From Gluconacetobacter tumulisoli (GTDB taxonomy: Bacteria; Pseudomonadota; Alphaproteobacteria; Acetobacterales; Acetobacteraceae): 64,000 nt of DNA. Both the position numbers and the translations under genes were made by a program. Positions 1 to 7,852 of the stretch are shown here, piece by piece (position 1 is the stretch's first letter; every line of letters begins with the position of its first letter). The DNA lies in the NCBI RefSeq assembly GCF_014174155.1, contig NZ_JABEQM010000006.1:176397-240396 (forward strand), in the 5' to 3' direction. The notes beneath the pieces are model-generated. The model was given only the letters and a program-made list of their open reading frames with translations. It had not been told where the DNA came from and did no database searches.

Positions 1-2
1 GC

Positions 3-491
3 TTCATTCCCTTCAATTTTCCCTCCGCGCGCATCTTCATGGGCGACGTCGGGAGCCAGAGCTGCGGTGTGCTGATCGGCGCCTTCGGCCTGATGTTCGC
101 CGCCAATGGATCGGAGGCCGGAGTAGCGGTGCCGGGAACCTGGGTGCCCGGAGAGTGGGGGCACGGAGCTTGGGCGAGTGTACCGCTTTTGATGTCGGGC
201 CTGCTCTATGACGTCACCCTGACCTTGTTTCGCCGCTGGCGGGCTGGAGCGCGCCTGACAGAGAGCCACAGGGACCATCTCTATCAACTGGCGACCCAGC
301 GGGGCATGGCCCCTGCCCTGGTGACACTGATCCATTGGGGATTCGTCATATGGGGCGGGGTCCTCATGGTCGCGGTGTTGCAGGGCTGGTGCGGCCCGGG
401 CCCGGCCCTGCTGCTGGTCCTGCCGCCGCAGATCCTGTGGACATGGTTGGTCCTCATCCGGATGCGACGCGGAACGCCTCGAAACGCATGA
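3..491 (+). CDS. Glycosyltransferase family 4 (WecA/MraY-like), C-terminal part
   Basis: The reading frame is open from base 3 and runs off the left edge, so only the C-terminal 162 or so residues are present. It carries the polyprenyl-phosphate sugar-1-phosphate transferase signature (F-N-F-P-S-A-R-I-F-M-G-D-V-G-S), followed by hydrophobic membrane segments and ending in a basic tail. Family members transfer a sugar phosphate from a nucleotide sugar to undecaprenyl phosphate at the inner membrane, starting O-antigen or exopolysaccharide synthesis. An internal Met at 39 is the start of the MGDVGS motif, not a gene start. The exact sugar specificity cannot be read from this fragment. Confidence 0.75.
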   Translation, partial: FIPFNFPSARIFMGDVGSQSCGVLIGAFGLMFAANGSEAGVAVPGTWVPGEWGHGAWASVPLLMSGLLYDVTLTLFRRWRAGARLTESHRDHLYQLATQRGMAPALVTLIHWGFVIWGGVLMVAVLQGWCGPGPALLLVLPPQILWTWLVLIRMRRGTPRNA

Positions 492-515
492 AGCCGGGCC
501 GGGCCGGGTCGAACG

Positions 516-962
516 TTACTTGACCAGCGTCAGTTCCAGCCCCTGCGCCGCGCCGGCCAGCCGCGCGCCCTTCGAAACCGTATCGATGCGGATCGTGACG
601 CCGTTGCCGTTGTGCAGCAACGACCCGCCGACCCCGTTGCCCAGAGTCGCCTCGCCATTTCCGGCGACGTAGCTGCCGTTGAAATCATGCAGGTGCTTCA
701 GGTTATAGACCGTGCCCGTCCCTTCGACCGAGGAATAGCCGACCGCGGCGATCGATCCGCCCTTGACCGAGAACCGATAGGTATGGTGCCCGTAGGTCAG
801 GGTCCCGGACCCCCAGGTCCAGCCGACGCCGACATCGGCGGATTTGGCGACCAGCCGGATGTGCCCGGAAGGCGTGCCAAGTTCGTCGGCCGCCAGCGCG
901 GACGCGCCCAGAAGCGGAGTCGCAAGAATAGCCACGGCGGCCAAGCGTGATGCCAGTCGCAT
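516..962 (-). CDS. Small exported protein of unknown function
   Basis: 148 residues with a clear signal peptide (hydrophobic stretch about residues 5-22, Ala-rich cleavage region at ALA-A). The mature part is rich in Gly, Ser and Val with alternating polar and hydrophobic residues, suggesting a beta-rich periplasmic or secreted protein. It has no cysteines and no catalytic motif I recognise. It resembles small conserved exported proteins of proteobacteria with a G-V-G-x-x-x-G-x-G-x-L-T-Y pattern, but I cannot name the family with certainty. It is convergent with the glycosyltransferase gene, 24 bases away. Function unknown. Confidence 0.6.
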   Translation of the reverse strand: MRLASRLAAVAILATPLLGASALAADELGTPSGHIRLVAKSADVGVGWTWGSGTLTYGHHTYRFSVKGGSIAAVGYSSVEGTGTVYNLKHLHDFNGSYVAGNGEATLGNGVGGSLLHNGNGVTIRIDTVSKGARLAGAAQGLELTLVK

Positions 963-1109
963 GTTCGGATGCCTTGCTTGTTGTCTGGATAAGCGGGCCC
1001 GTGCGACGCGCAGACGCGACCGCCGGGCCTTGTTCGTCAGGCTGCCCGGCCCTCGATCGGGCCAGTGGCCATCCGTCCCATGCGTGGGGCGGATGGCCTG
1101 TGGCGATGA

Positions 1110-1520
1110 TCAGCCGGCGGCGCGACGCGGTGCGCGTTCTTCGCCCCGGGCGGCCTTGCCGGCGCGACCCGTGGCCGGCACGCCAGCCGCCTCGTTCATG
1201 ATGGACCGCAGTTCCCGCAGATAGGCCGCGCCCTTCAGCGTCCGCTGCACCAGGACCGACCGGCGATCCATCGGATCGACCTTGCGGCGCGCGAGGTCGA
1301 GTTCGCCGAGGCGATCCAGGGCGCGCGTGATCGCGGGCTTGGACACGTTCAGGGCCGAGGCCAGCCCCCGCACCGTGTGGGCCCCTTCCTGCAGGTAGCA
1401 GGTCAGGAAGACGCCCAGCTGGCGGGCGGACAGGTCGGGCCCGTCACGACGCACCATGGAAACCACGGTATCGCGGAGCGTGTTGATCAGCTGGTCGGAT
1501 GTCGTCGATGTCTGTGCCAT
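1110..1520 (-). CDS. MarR-family transcriptional regulator
   Basis: 136 residues with a winged helix-turn-helix. The recognition region reads V-R-G-L-A-S-A-L-N-V-S-K-P-A-I-T-R-A-L-D, followed by the wing K-V-D-P-M-D-R-R-S-V, a typical MarR layout. MarR dimers usually repress a nearby gene until they bind a small ligand. The ATG at 1520 is chosen because AGGAAAGG lies nine bases upstream; an in-frame TTG at 1550 has no such site. The C-terminal tail is rich in Arg and Ala and looks disordered. The regulated gene is not evident: the neighbours are an exported protein and an aminopeptidase. Confidence 0.8.
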   Translation of the reverse strand: MAQTSTTSDQLINTLRDTVVSMVRRDGPDLSARQLGVFLTCYLQEGAHTVRGLASALNVSKPAITRALDRLGELDLARRKVDPMDRRSVLVQRTLKGAAYLRELRSIMNEAAGVPATGRAGKAARGEERAPRRAAG

Positions 1521-1682
1521 TGTAAAAAACCTTTCCTGTCGGGCCACCAACAGGCCCTGTCTGTCGTAGATCGGAGCGCCCCCTCGGGCGGCCCTTCATC
1601 CTGTCCTGACGGCTATATAGTTTCAGAATGCGGCACATATAAGTCGCTTGGTACGGATTAGTTCGTTCTCCATATCGTTACT

Positions 1683-3107
1683 TCACTGTTGCTGCCTGTC
1701 CGTGACATTAAGAATTCGCAACAATGATGCATACAGGGCCCGCAAGGCAGGTGTTTCACCCCCCTCCGGACGGCCGGAACGGTAATTATCGTTCCACGCA
1801 TATGTATCGATATGTGCCCAGCGCACGCCTGTTTTGATGAAATTCCGCAAAAAAAGGGCCGCCGTGACCGCCCCGGCCATGGGTTTGGCCGACACATTGT
1901 TCAAATCCGCCACCGGACTCCGCAGCCAGTCGGCATATCCATCCCACAGGGGCAGCCGCCACAGGGGATCGTGGCACGCGCGGCCGGCCTCCAGAATCAT
2001 GTCGGCCACCGAATCATCGTTGCTGAACAGCGCCGGCAGGTCGGGACCAAGCGCCACCCGGGCGGCGCCGGTCAGGGTCGCGGCATCCACCAGCAGGGCC
2101 GGCAGGCTCTCGCAGGCTTCGCTCAACAGGTCGCACAGGACCAGGCGTCCCTCGGCATCTGTGTTGCCGATTTCCACCGTCAGGCCGGATCGTGTCGTTA
2201 CAACATCCGACGGGCGCATCGCCTCGCCCGAAATGCTGTTCTCCACGCAGCCCAGCCGCAGTTCCAGCCGCACGGGCAGGTCGCGTGTCATGATCAGCTG
2301 GGCCATCGCCAGCATCAGCGCGGCCCCGCCCATGTCCTTCTTCATGCGCAGCATCGACGATGCGGGCTTGATGTCGTAGCCGCCGGTGTCGAAGCAGACC
2401 CCCTTTCCCACCAGGGACAGCAGCGGCGCGTCGTCGCCGGCCTGCGTGCCGCGCCAGTGTGCGACCACAACCTTGGGGGCGCGGGCCGATCCGGCCCCGA
2501 CATGGGCGATGGTCGGGTAGGCCTGGGCCAGGTCCCGTCCCTTCACGATCCGGACGTCCGCGCCCAGCGGTTCCAGGGCCTGGCGCGCGGCGCGTGCCAG
2601 TTCGGACGGCCCCATCAGGTTCGGCGGGGTATTGATCAGGTCCCGGCCCAGCCGGATGGCGCGTGCCACCTCGGCACCAGCCGCGCCACCGGACGGCACG
2701 ATCAGGCGGGCGACGTCAGGCGTCTCCTCCACTTTCCGGCCGAACGCAGGCATCCGATAGGCGCCGAGACAGAATCCCAGCACGGCGGTGGCTGGCGCCA
2801 GCCCGTCGGGAAGCGCGATCGTCCACGGCCCCGGGGGCAATGCGCCGGCCAGGCCGCCGAACAGGAACGGGTCGGTGCGGTCGCCGGCGCCCAGCACCGC
2901 CGCCGCCACACCGCCGTTTCCGGGGACGAGGGCCAGTTCCCCTGCCCGCCCGCGGAACCCCGACTCCCGCAGGAACGCCGCCCCGGAGTCGCCGATTCGG
3001 GTCGCCAGGTCACCGGCGTCGGCCTGGCGGAGCACATGTACCGTCCGTGTCCGCGCGCGCCTGCCGCGGGTCGCCGGCAGCAGGCACGAAAAATCTTCTA
3101 CGGACAT
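1683..3107 (-). CDS. pepA: Leucyl aminopeptidase family M17
   Basis: 474 residues. The C-terminal catalytic domain has the M17 signature N-T-D-A-E-G-R-L (316-322). The usual two-metal and catalytic residues are visible: K235, D240 (in G-K-G-V-C-F-D-T-G-G), K247, D258, D317, E319 and R321. The enzyme removes N-terminal residues from peptides in the cytoplasm as a hexamer. The ATG at 3107 is preceded by GGGAGG at good spacing; the frame stays open further upstream, but that part overlaps the divergent helicase gene and lacks a ribosome site. The family name is firm; the gene symbol is the usual one for the family. Confidence 0.9.
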   Translation of the reverse strand: MSVEDFSCLLPATRGRRARTRTVHVLRQADAGDLATRIGDSGAAFLRESGFRGRAGELALVPGNGGVAAAVLGAGDRTDPFLFGGLAGALPPGPWTIALPDGLAPATAVLGFCLGAYRMPAFGRKVEETPDVARLIVPSGGAAGAEVARAIRLGRDLINTPPNLMGPSELARAARQALEPLGADVRIVKGRDLAQAYPTIAHVGAGSARAPKVVVAHWRGTQAGDDAPLLSLVGKGVCFDTGGYDIKPASSMLRMKKDMGGAALMLAMAQLIMTRDLPVRLELRLGCVENSISGEAMRPSDVVTTRSGLTVEIGNTDAEGRLVLCDLLSEACESLPALLVDAATLTGAARVALGPDLPALFSNDDSVADMILEAGRACHDPLWRLPLWDGYADWLRSPVADLNNVSAKPMAGAVTAALFLRNFIKTGVRWAHIDTYAWNDNYRSGRPEGGETPALRALYASLLRILNVTDRQQQ

Positions 3108-3249
3108 GACAAACCTCCCGGATCCTTTTGGACGTCCTGTAGGCGCAGCCTGCGTCCATGCAGGCGCCGGCGCAACCATTGGCGGACAATTCCACAGAAT
3201 GTCGCGGGTTTTGCTTGCATTCCGCCCTGCGTCATCTGAGCATGCGGAC

Positions 3250-5907
3250 ATGACGGGTGTACCCATGGGGGCAGGCCCCCTTCGCGCCGCGCGCCGCTCC
3301 TCCGGCCCAGCTGTCGCCTCGCGCGTCAGGGCGGTTCTTGGCCCGACCAATACCGGCAAGACGCACCTGGCGATCGAACGGCTGCTGGCCCATTCCAGCG
3401 GCATCATCGGTTTTCCCCTGCGCCTGCTGGCCCGCGAGAATTATGAACGGATGGTGGCCGCCAAGGGCACCGGCGCCGTTGCCCTGATCACCGGCGAGGA
3501 AAAGATCGTTCCCCCCGGCGCGCGCTGGTTTTCCTGCACCGTCGAGGCCATGCCCCTGGACCGGATGGCGGAATTCGTCGCGGTGGACGAAATCCAGCTC
3601 TGCGCCGATCCTGATCGTGGGCATGTCTTCACCGACCGGCTGCTGCATGCGCGCGGCCTGGTGGAGACGATGTTCCTGGGCGCCGAGACGATTCGCCCGT
3701 TGCTGCGCCGCCTGGTGCCAGGGGTGGAAATCGAAAGCCGTCCCAGGCTTTCTCAACTGACCCATGTCGGGGCCAGCAAGCTGACCCGCCTGCCCCCCCG
3801 TTCGGCAATCGTCGCGTTCTCGGCGACCGAGGTCTATGCCATCGCCGAACTGATCCGCCGACGCCGGGGCGGGTGCGCGGTGGTCATGGGCCAGTTGTCG
3901 CCCCGCACGCGCAACGCACAGGTCGCCCTCTATCAGGATCGCGAGGTGGATTACCTGGTCGCGACCGACGCGATCGGCATGGGCCTGAACATGGATGTCA
4001 ACCATGTCGCCTTCGCCGGCCTGTCGAAGTTCGACGGGTCCCGGGCGCGGGGCCTGACATCGGCCGAAATCGCCCAGATCGCCGGGCGCGCCGGACGCGG
4101 GATGCGCGACGGCACCTTCGGCAGCACCGGCACGTGCCCCGCCTTGCCGGACGAGGTGGCCGAGGCGGTTGAAACGCACCGCTTCGACCCGATCGAACGC
4201 CTGTTCTGGCGCAACAGCGCCCTCGATTTCTCCAGTCCCGAAGCCCTGCTGGACAGCCTGAACCGTCCCCCGCCAACGTACGGGCTGACCGCCGGCAACG
4301 AAGCATCGGACGTGCTGACATTGTCCAGCCTGTCCGCAATTCCGGATATCCGGGCCCTGGCGCGATCCTCCGGCGCCACGCGGCTGTTGTGGGAAGCCTG
4401 CCAGATCCCGGATTTCAGGAAACTGGGGGATGAGACCCATACCCGTCTGTGCGCGCGCATCTTCACCCATGTCATCCGCGACGGAGATGTTCCCGCAGCC
4501 TGGATGGACTCCCAGATCGCGGCGTTTGCGCGGCCCGAGGGCGATATCGATTCGCTCATGCACCGCCTGTCGGGGATCCGCGTCTGTTCCTATATCGCGG
4601 CGCGCAGGGACTGGGTCCGTAATGCCGAGCACTGGCAGGCCCGCGCGCGGGACGTCGAAGATCAATTGTCGGACGCGCTGCATGAACGGCTGACGGCGCG
4701 TTTCGTCGACCGTCGCGCCGCCTCGCTGATCCGGCGCCTGGACGAATCCTCGGGCGGGGACGAACTGCTGTCCGCCGTCACGTCCCAGGGTGAGGTCGTG
4801 GTCGAGGGGCATCCGGTCGGCAGGGTCGCCGGGCTGGATCTGGCACCGGATCCGGACTGTGAGCATCCTGACCGGCGCCTGTTGCTGCGTGCCGCGCGGC
4901 GGGCATTGCGCGCGGAAATTCCGCGCCGCGTGCACAGCCTGACCACCGCGGGGGACGAGGCGTTCGATATCTCGCCCGACGGGCGGTGTCTGCTTTGGGA
5001 CGGCGCCCCGATTGCCCGGCTGCGCGGTGGCGACGACCTGCTGCGTCCGCGGATCGAGGTGCTCGACAACGCCTTCCTGGACGGCGCGCAGCGCGAGAGG
5101 ATCCGCGCCCGCCTGGCGGCGTGGCTGGACCGACAGGTCCAGGACGTCATGGCGCCGCTCTTTGCCGCCCGTGCCGCAGTGGAGCACGATCCGGCACTGC
5201 GCGGTATCCTGCATCGCCTGATGGAACAGGGGGGGGTCGCGATCGGCGGCGACCCCGTGGCCCCGATCCTGCGCGGGCGGTTGAAGGCGCTGGGGGTCCG
5301 GGTCGGGCGTCATGCTGTACTGATGCCTTCCCTGCTGCGTCCCGCCGCCATGCGGCTGCGTGCCGTCCTGATGGCGGCGCGGGCGGGACGGCCACTTCCC
5401 GCCATGCCGCCTGCCGGTGCGGTGTCCATACCGGTGGACGAGAATCGGGATCCGATGCTGACCCGCATGGGCTGGATCCTGGCCGGTCCCATACGCCTGC
5501 GCCTGGACATCGCCGAAAAATTGTCGGCGGAACTGCGCTGGCGTGCGCGCAACGGCCCCGTTCCCCTGCCCGACGGCCTGCCGTCGCGCCTGGGCGTCCG
5601 GCCCGAGGCTGTGGCCGCCATCCTGAAGGCGCTCGACATCCCTGTGCGTGCCGCGCGCCCATTGAAGGAGTGCGAATATGGGCCGGCGGTTCCCCCCATG
5701 CTGGCCGCTACGCCCGAGGTCCGGCGGCGTCAACGCCACCAGCATCGCACCGCATCGGCCCCTGCGGCGACGTCCGATATTGTCGAAGCGGCCATGCCGG
5801 TGCCGATCGTCGCCCGGTCCCGGCCGGGCAACGATCGACGCGTGCCCACCGTGCCCGATGGCCCGTTCGCCGTCCTCGCGGTGCTGAAGAAGCGCCAGTC
5901 GTCGTGA
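3250..5907 (+). CDS. Suv3-like ATP-dependent RNA helicase
   Basis: About 885 residues. Walker A is G-P-T-N-T-G-K-T (31-38), the DExH-type box is D-E-I-Q (113-116) and motif VI lies at I-A-G-R-A-G-R-G. This arrangement is that of the mitochondrial Suv3 / alphaproteobacterial helicase family, which unwinds RNA in degradation. The C-terminal half is long and alpha-rich. The start is uncertain: ATG codons at 3199, 3250 and 3265 are in frame and none has a strong ribosome site. The stop codon overlaps the GTG start of the next gene (GTGA), so the two are translationally coupled. It is divergent from the aminopeptidase gene. Confidence 0.85.
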   Translation: MTGVPMGAGPLRAARRSSGPAVASRVRAVLGPTNTGKTHLAIERLLAHSSGIIGFPLRLLARENYERMVAAKGTGAVALITGEEKIVPPGARWFSCTVEAMPLDRMAEFVAVDEIQLCADPDRGHVFTDRLLHARGLVETMFLGAETIRPLLRRLVPGVEIESRPRLSQLTHVGASKLTRLPPRSAIVAFSATEVYAIAELIRRRRGGCAVVMGQLSPRTRNAQVALYQDREVDYLVATDAIGMGLNMDVNHVAFAGLSKFDGSRARGLTSAEIAQIAGRAGRGMRDGTFGSTGTCPALPDEVAEAVETHRFDPIERLFWRNSALDFSSPEALLDSLNRPPPTYGLTAGNEASDVLTLSSLSAIPDIRALARSSGATRLLWEACQIPDFRKLGDETHTRLCARIFTHVIRDGDVPAAWMDSQIAAFARPEGDIDSLMHRLSGIRVCSYIAARRDWVRNAEHWQARARDVEDQLSDALHERLTARFVDRRAASLIRRLDESSGGDELLSAVTSQGEVVVEGHPVGRVAGLDLAPDPDCEHPDRRLLLRAARRALRAEIPRRVHSLTTAGDEAFDISPDGRCLLWDGAPIARLRGGDDLLRPRIEVLDNAFLDGAQRERIRARLAAWLDRQVQDVMAPLFAARAAVEHDPALRGILHRLMEQGGVAIGGDPVAPILRGRLKALGVRVGRHAVLMPSLLRPAAMRLRAVLMAARAGRPLPAMPPAGAVSIPVDENRDPMLTRMGWILAGPIRLRLDIAEKLSAELRWRARNGPVPLPDGLPSRLGVRPEAVAAILKALDIPVRAARPLKECEYGPAVPPMLAATPEVRRRQRHQHRTASAPAATSDIVEAAMPVPIVARSRPGNDRRVPTVPDGPFAVLAVLKKRQSS

Positions 5908-6233
5908 GGCGTGATGCACGCGGGGACGCCAACCCGCAGGAGGCGCAGAGGCTGGACCTGTGGCTGTGGTGCGCGCGCTTCGCCCGCAGCCGTCCCGATT
6001 GCGCCCGCATCGCCGAGGCCGGCGCGGTGCGGATCAATCGTCAGCGCACCGAGAAGGCCCATGCCCTGGTGCGGCCGGGGGATATCCTGACCCTGCCCGG
6101 CCCCGGCGGACGGGGCGTCGTGGTCCTGAGGATCGTCGCGTTGGCCGCGCGACGCGGGCCGGCCCCCGCGGCCCGCCTGCTGTATGACATCGTGCCGGAA
6201 CAGGTCCCGCCCCCGTCGGTCGCGGCCGGATAA
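5904..6233 (+). CDS. S4-domain RNA-binding protein (Hsp15-like)
   Basis: 109 residues beginning with GTG that overlaps the stop of the helicase gene by four bases. Residues 16-65 form an S4 domain (R-L-D-L-W-L-W-C-A-R-F-A-R-S-R, then A-G-A-V-R-I-N), as in the ribosome-associated heat-shock protein Hsp15, which binds nascent-chain-blocked 50S subunits. The frame is open for about 900 bases further upstream, antisense-free but inside the helicase gene; the S4 homology begins only here. Coupling with an RNA helicase and the ferredoxin gene downstream is a familiar alphaproteobacterial arrangement. Confidence 0.85.
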   Translation: MRRDARGDANPQEAQRLDLWLWCARFARSRPDCARIAEAGAVRINRQRTEKAHALVRPGDILTLPGPGGRGVVVLRIVALAARRGPAPAARLLYDIVPEQVPPPSVAAG

Positions 6234-6391
6234 GGCGAACGCACCGGGTGGCACGGTCTTTGACTTGCCATGGCGTCAAAAGACTTTCATATCTGCGCGC
6301 ATTGTAGGCGAGGACCAGCATGGCCGGCCCCCTCGCAGGACCCCTATGGCTGGCGACGTCATGCCAGCCTCCAGATGATCGGAGACGAACG

Positions 6392-6724
6392 ATGACCTAC
6401 GTGGTCACCGAAAACTGCATCCGCTGCAAATTCATGGACTGTGTCGAGGTGTGCCCGGTCGACTGCTTCTATGCCGGCGACAATTTCCTCGTCATCAATC
6501 CCGACGAGTGCATCGATTGCGGCGTGTGCGAGCCCGAATGTCCGGCGGAGGCCATCGTCCCCGACAGCGACGACCGCGCGGCGGCCTGGGCCGAGATCAA
6601 CGCCAGCTATTCCGTCAAATGGCCCAACATCACCCGCAAGGGCACGCCCCCGGCTGACGCCGAGGAGTGGAAGGACAAGCCGAACAAGAAGGACCTGCTG
6701 TCCGCCGAGCCGCATAAGGACTGA
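6392..6724 (+). CDS. fdxA: Seven-iron ferredoxin FdxA
   Basis: 110 residues, close to the usual FdxA length. Cysteines C9, C17 and C50 fit the [3Fe-4S] cluster and C21, C40, C43 and C46 fit the [4Fe-4S] cluster, with the extra C12 and C25 seen in the Azotobacter FdI type. It carries electrons in the cytoplasm; its partners cannot be told from the sequence. ATG 6392 has GGAG eight bases upstream. An in-frame frame extension to 6320 lacks homology. The gene stands alone between the S4 gene and a bidirectional terminator. Confidence 0.93.
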   Translation: MTYVVTENCIRCKFMDCVEVCPVDCFYAGDNFLVINPDECIDCGVCEPECPAEAIVPDSDDRAAAWAEINASYSVKWPNITRKGTPPADAEEWKDKPNKKDLLSAEPHKD

Positions 6725-6743
6725 GGCAGCCCACGACATCCGG

Positions 6744-6770
6744 ATCGGCGGAGGTGCCTCCTCCGCCGAT
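6744..6770 (+). terminator. Stem-loop just after fdxA
   Basis: An 11-bp perfect inverted repeat (ATCGGCGGAGG / CCTCCGCCGAT) with a 5-base loop lies 20 bases after the fdxA stop. It has no T-tract, so it may be a weak terminator or an mRNA-stabilising hairpin. Confidence 0.4.
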
Positions 6771-6802
6771 TGCCCCCATCGGGGCCTGCGAACATGGAAC
6801 AT

Positions 6803-6843
6803 GGAAAAGGGCCGGTGAGGATGATCCTCACCGGCCCTTTTCC
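6803..6843. terminator. Bidirectional terminator between fdxA and cyoD
   Basis: A perfect 19-bp inverted repeat with a 3-base loop (TGA) sits between the converging fdxA and cyoD genes. The ends are A-rich on the left arm and T-rich on the right, so the RNA from either strand ends in a U-containing stem. It is well placed to stop both transcripts. Confidence 0.75.
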
Positions 6844-6914
6844 ATATCCAGCATCCGGACCGCCGAGACGGTCCGGATAACCGGGCCCGCGGTCGCGACC
6901 GCGGGCACCGGGGA

Positions 6915-7247
6915 TCAGCGCGACATCATGTTGATCGCGGTGTCATGCATGATGAACAGCGTACCACCGATCAGGATCGCGACGGACATGACGGTGAAGG
7001 CAAAGGCCATCACGTTCCAGCGCTGCGCCGACGATCCGTTCATGTGGAGGAAGAACACCAGATGAACGACGACCTGCACGACTGCCAGGACCGCAATCGC
7101 GGCAATGGTACCGGCCGGAGAGAAGCTGTGGGCCATGACCAGCCCGAAAGCAGCCGCCGTCAGCAGGACGGCAATCACGAACCCGGTAAGGTAAGACCCT
7201 ACGCTTCCGTGGCTCTCGCCCGAATGGGCTGTATGTGCATCAGCCAT
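6915..7247 (-). CDS. cyoD: Cytochrome o/ba ubiquinol oxidase subunit IV
   Basis: 110 residues with three membrane segments (about 18-40, 46-66 and 80-102) and the conserved H-L-V-F-F-L-H-M region of CyoD proteins. It is a small accessory subunit that helps assemble the heme-copper oxidase in the cytoplasmic membrane. Its ATG overlaps the stop of cyoC (TGATG). It is the last gene of the cyoABCD operon and is followed by the bidirectional terminator. In acetic acid bacteria the same operon is often called cya and may bind heme a as cytochrome ba. Confidence 0.93.
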   Translation of the reverse strand: MADAHTAHSGESHGSVGSYLTGFVIAVLLTAAAFGLVMAHSFSPAGTIAAIAVLAVVQVVVHLVFFLHMNGSSAQRWNVMAFAFTVMSVAILIGGTLFIMHDTAINMMSR

Positions 7248-7852
7248 CAGATCACACTCATCAGATAGACAAAGGTGAAGACACAGATCCAGACGATGTC
7301 CAGGAAGTGCCAGAACAGGCTCAGGCAGGTGAGCTTGTTCATCATCCGCTCGGACAGGACCGTCTTGCCCGTGGACTGGACCATGAGGACCGCCATCCAC
7401 AGAAGACCGCACGTGACGTGCAGGCCGTGCGTGCCCACCAGCGTGAAGAACGACGACAGGAACGCGCTGCGATCCGGGCCGTTGCCTTCGGCGACCATGT
7501 GGGAAAATTCACGGATTTCCATGAACAGGAAGCCCAGGCCGAGGAGGAACGTGACCGCCAGCCACATCCGCATCGTGCCCAGCTTGTTCTGGTGGGCCGA
7601 GATCATGCCGAAACCGTAGGTGATCGAGCTGACCAGCAGGATCGCGGTTTCGATTCCGACACCCGAAAGGTCGAAGAGTTCCTTGCCGGTAGGACCACCG
7701 GCAAACTGGTTCCGCATCACCGCGAACACTGCGAACAGCGTTCCGAAGATGAGGCAGTCCGTCATCAGATACAGCCAGAACCCGAACACCACGGGAGATT
7801 CGTGGTGTTCGTCGTGGGCATGGGCCGCATCAACTGTCATATCGTGCGCCAT
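7247..7852 (-). CDS. cyoC: Cytochrome o/ba ubiquinol oxidase subunit III
   Basis: 201 residues with five predicted membrane helices, matching the short CyoC form of heme-copper oxidase subunit III. The typical E-I-R-E-F and H-G-L-H-V motifs (for example G-T-H-G-L-H-V-T-C-G) are present. The start codon overlaps the cyoB stop (TAATG) and the stop overlaps the cyoD start, so translation is coupled through the operon. The N-terminus is His- and Ala-rich and cytoplasmic. Confidence 0.95.
   Translation of the reverse strand: MAHDMTVDAAHAHDEHHESPVVFGFWLYLMTDCLIFGTLFAVFAVMRNQFAGGPTGKELFDLSGVGIETAILLVSSITYGFGMISAHQNKLGTMRMWLAVTFLLGLGFLFMEIREFSHMVAEGNGPDRSAFLSSFFTLVGTHGLHVTCGLLWMAVLMVQSTGKTVLSERMMNKLTCLSLFWHFLDIVWICVFTFVYLMSVI

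Noticed and set aside
3232..5919. An 895-codon open frame opposite the Suv3-like helicase
   Set aside because: The helicase on the plus strand has all its motifs; the opposite frame has no recognisable domain and a biased composition.
6260..6290. A TTGACT-like -35 box upstream of fdxA
   Set aside because: No convincing -10 box lies at 16-18 bases, so I do not call a promoter.
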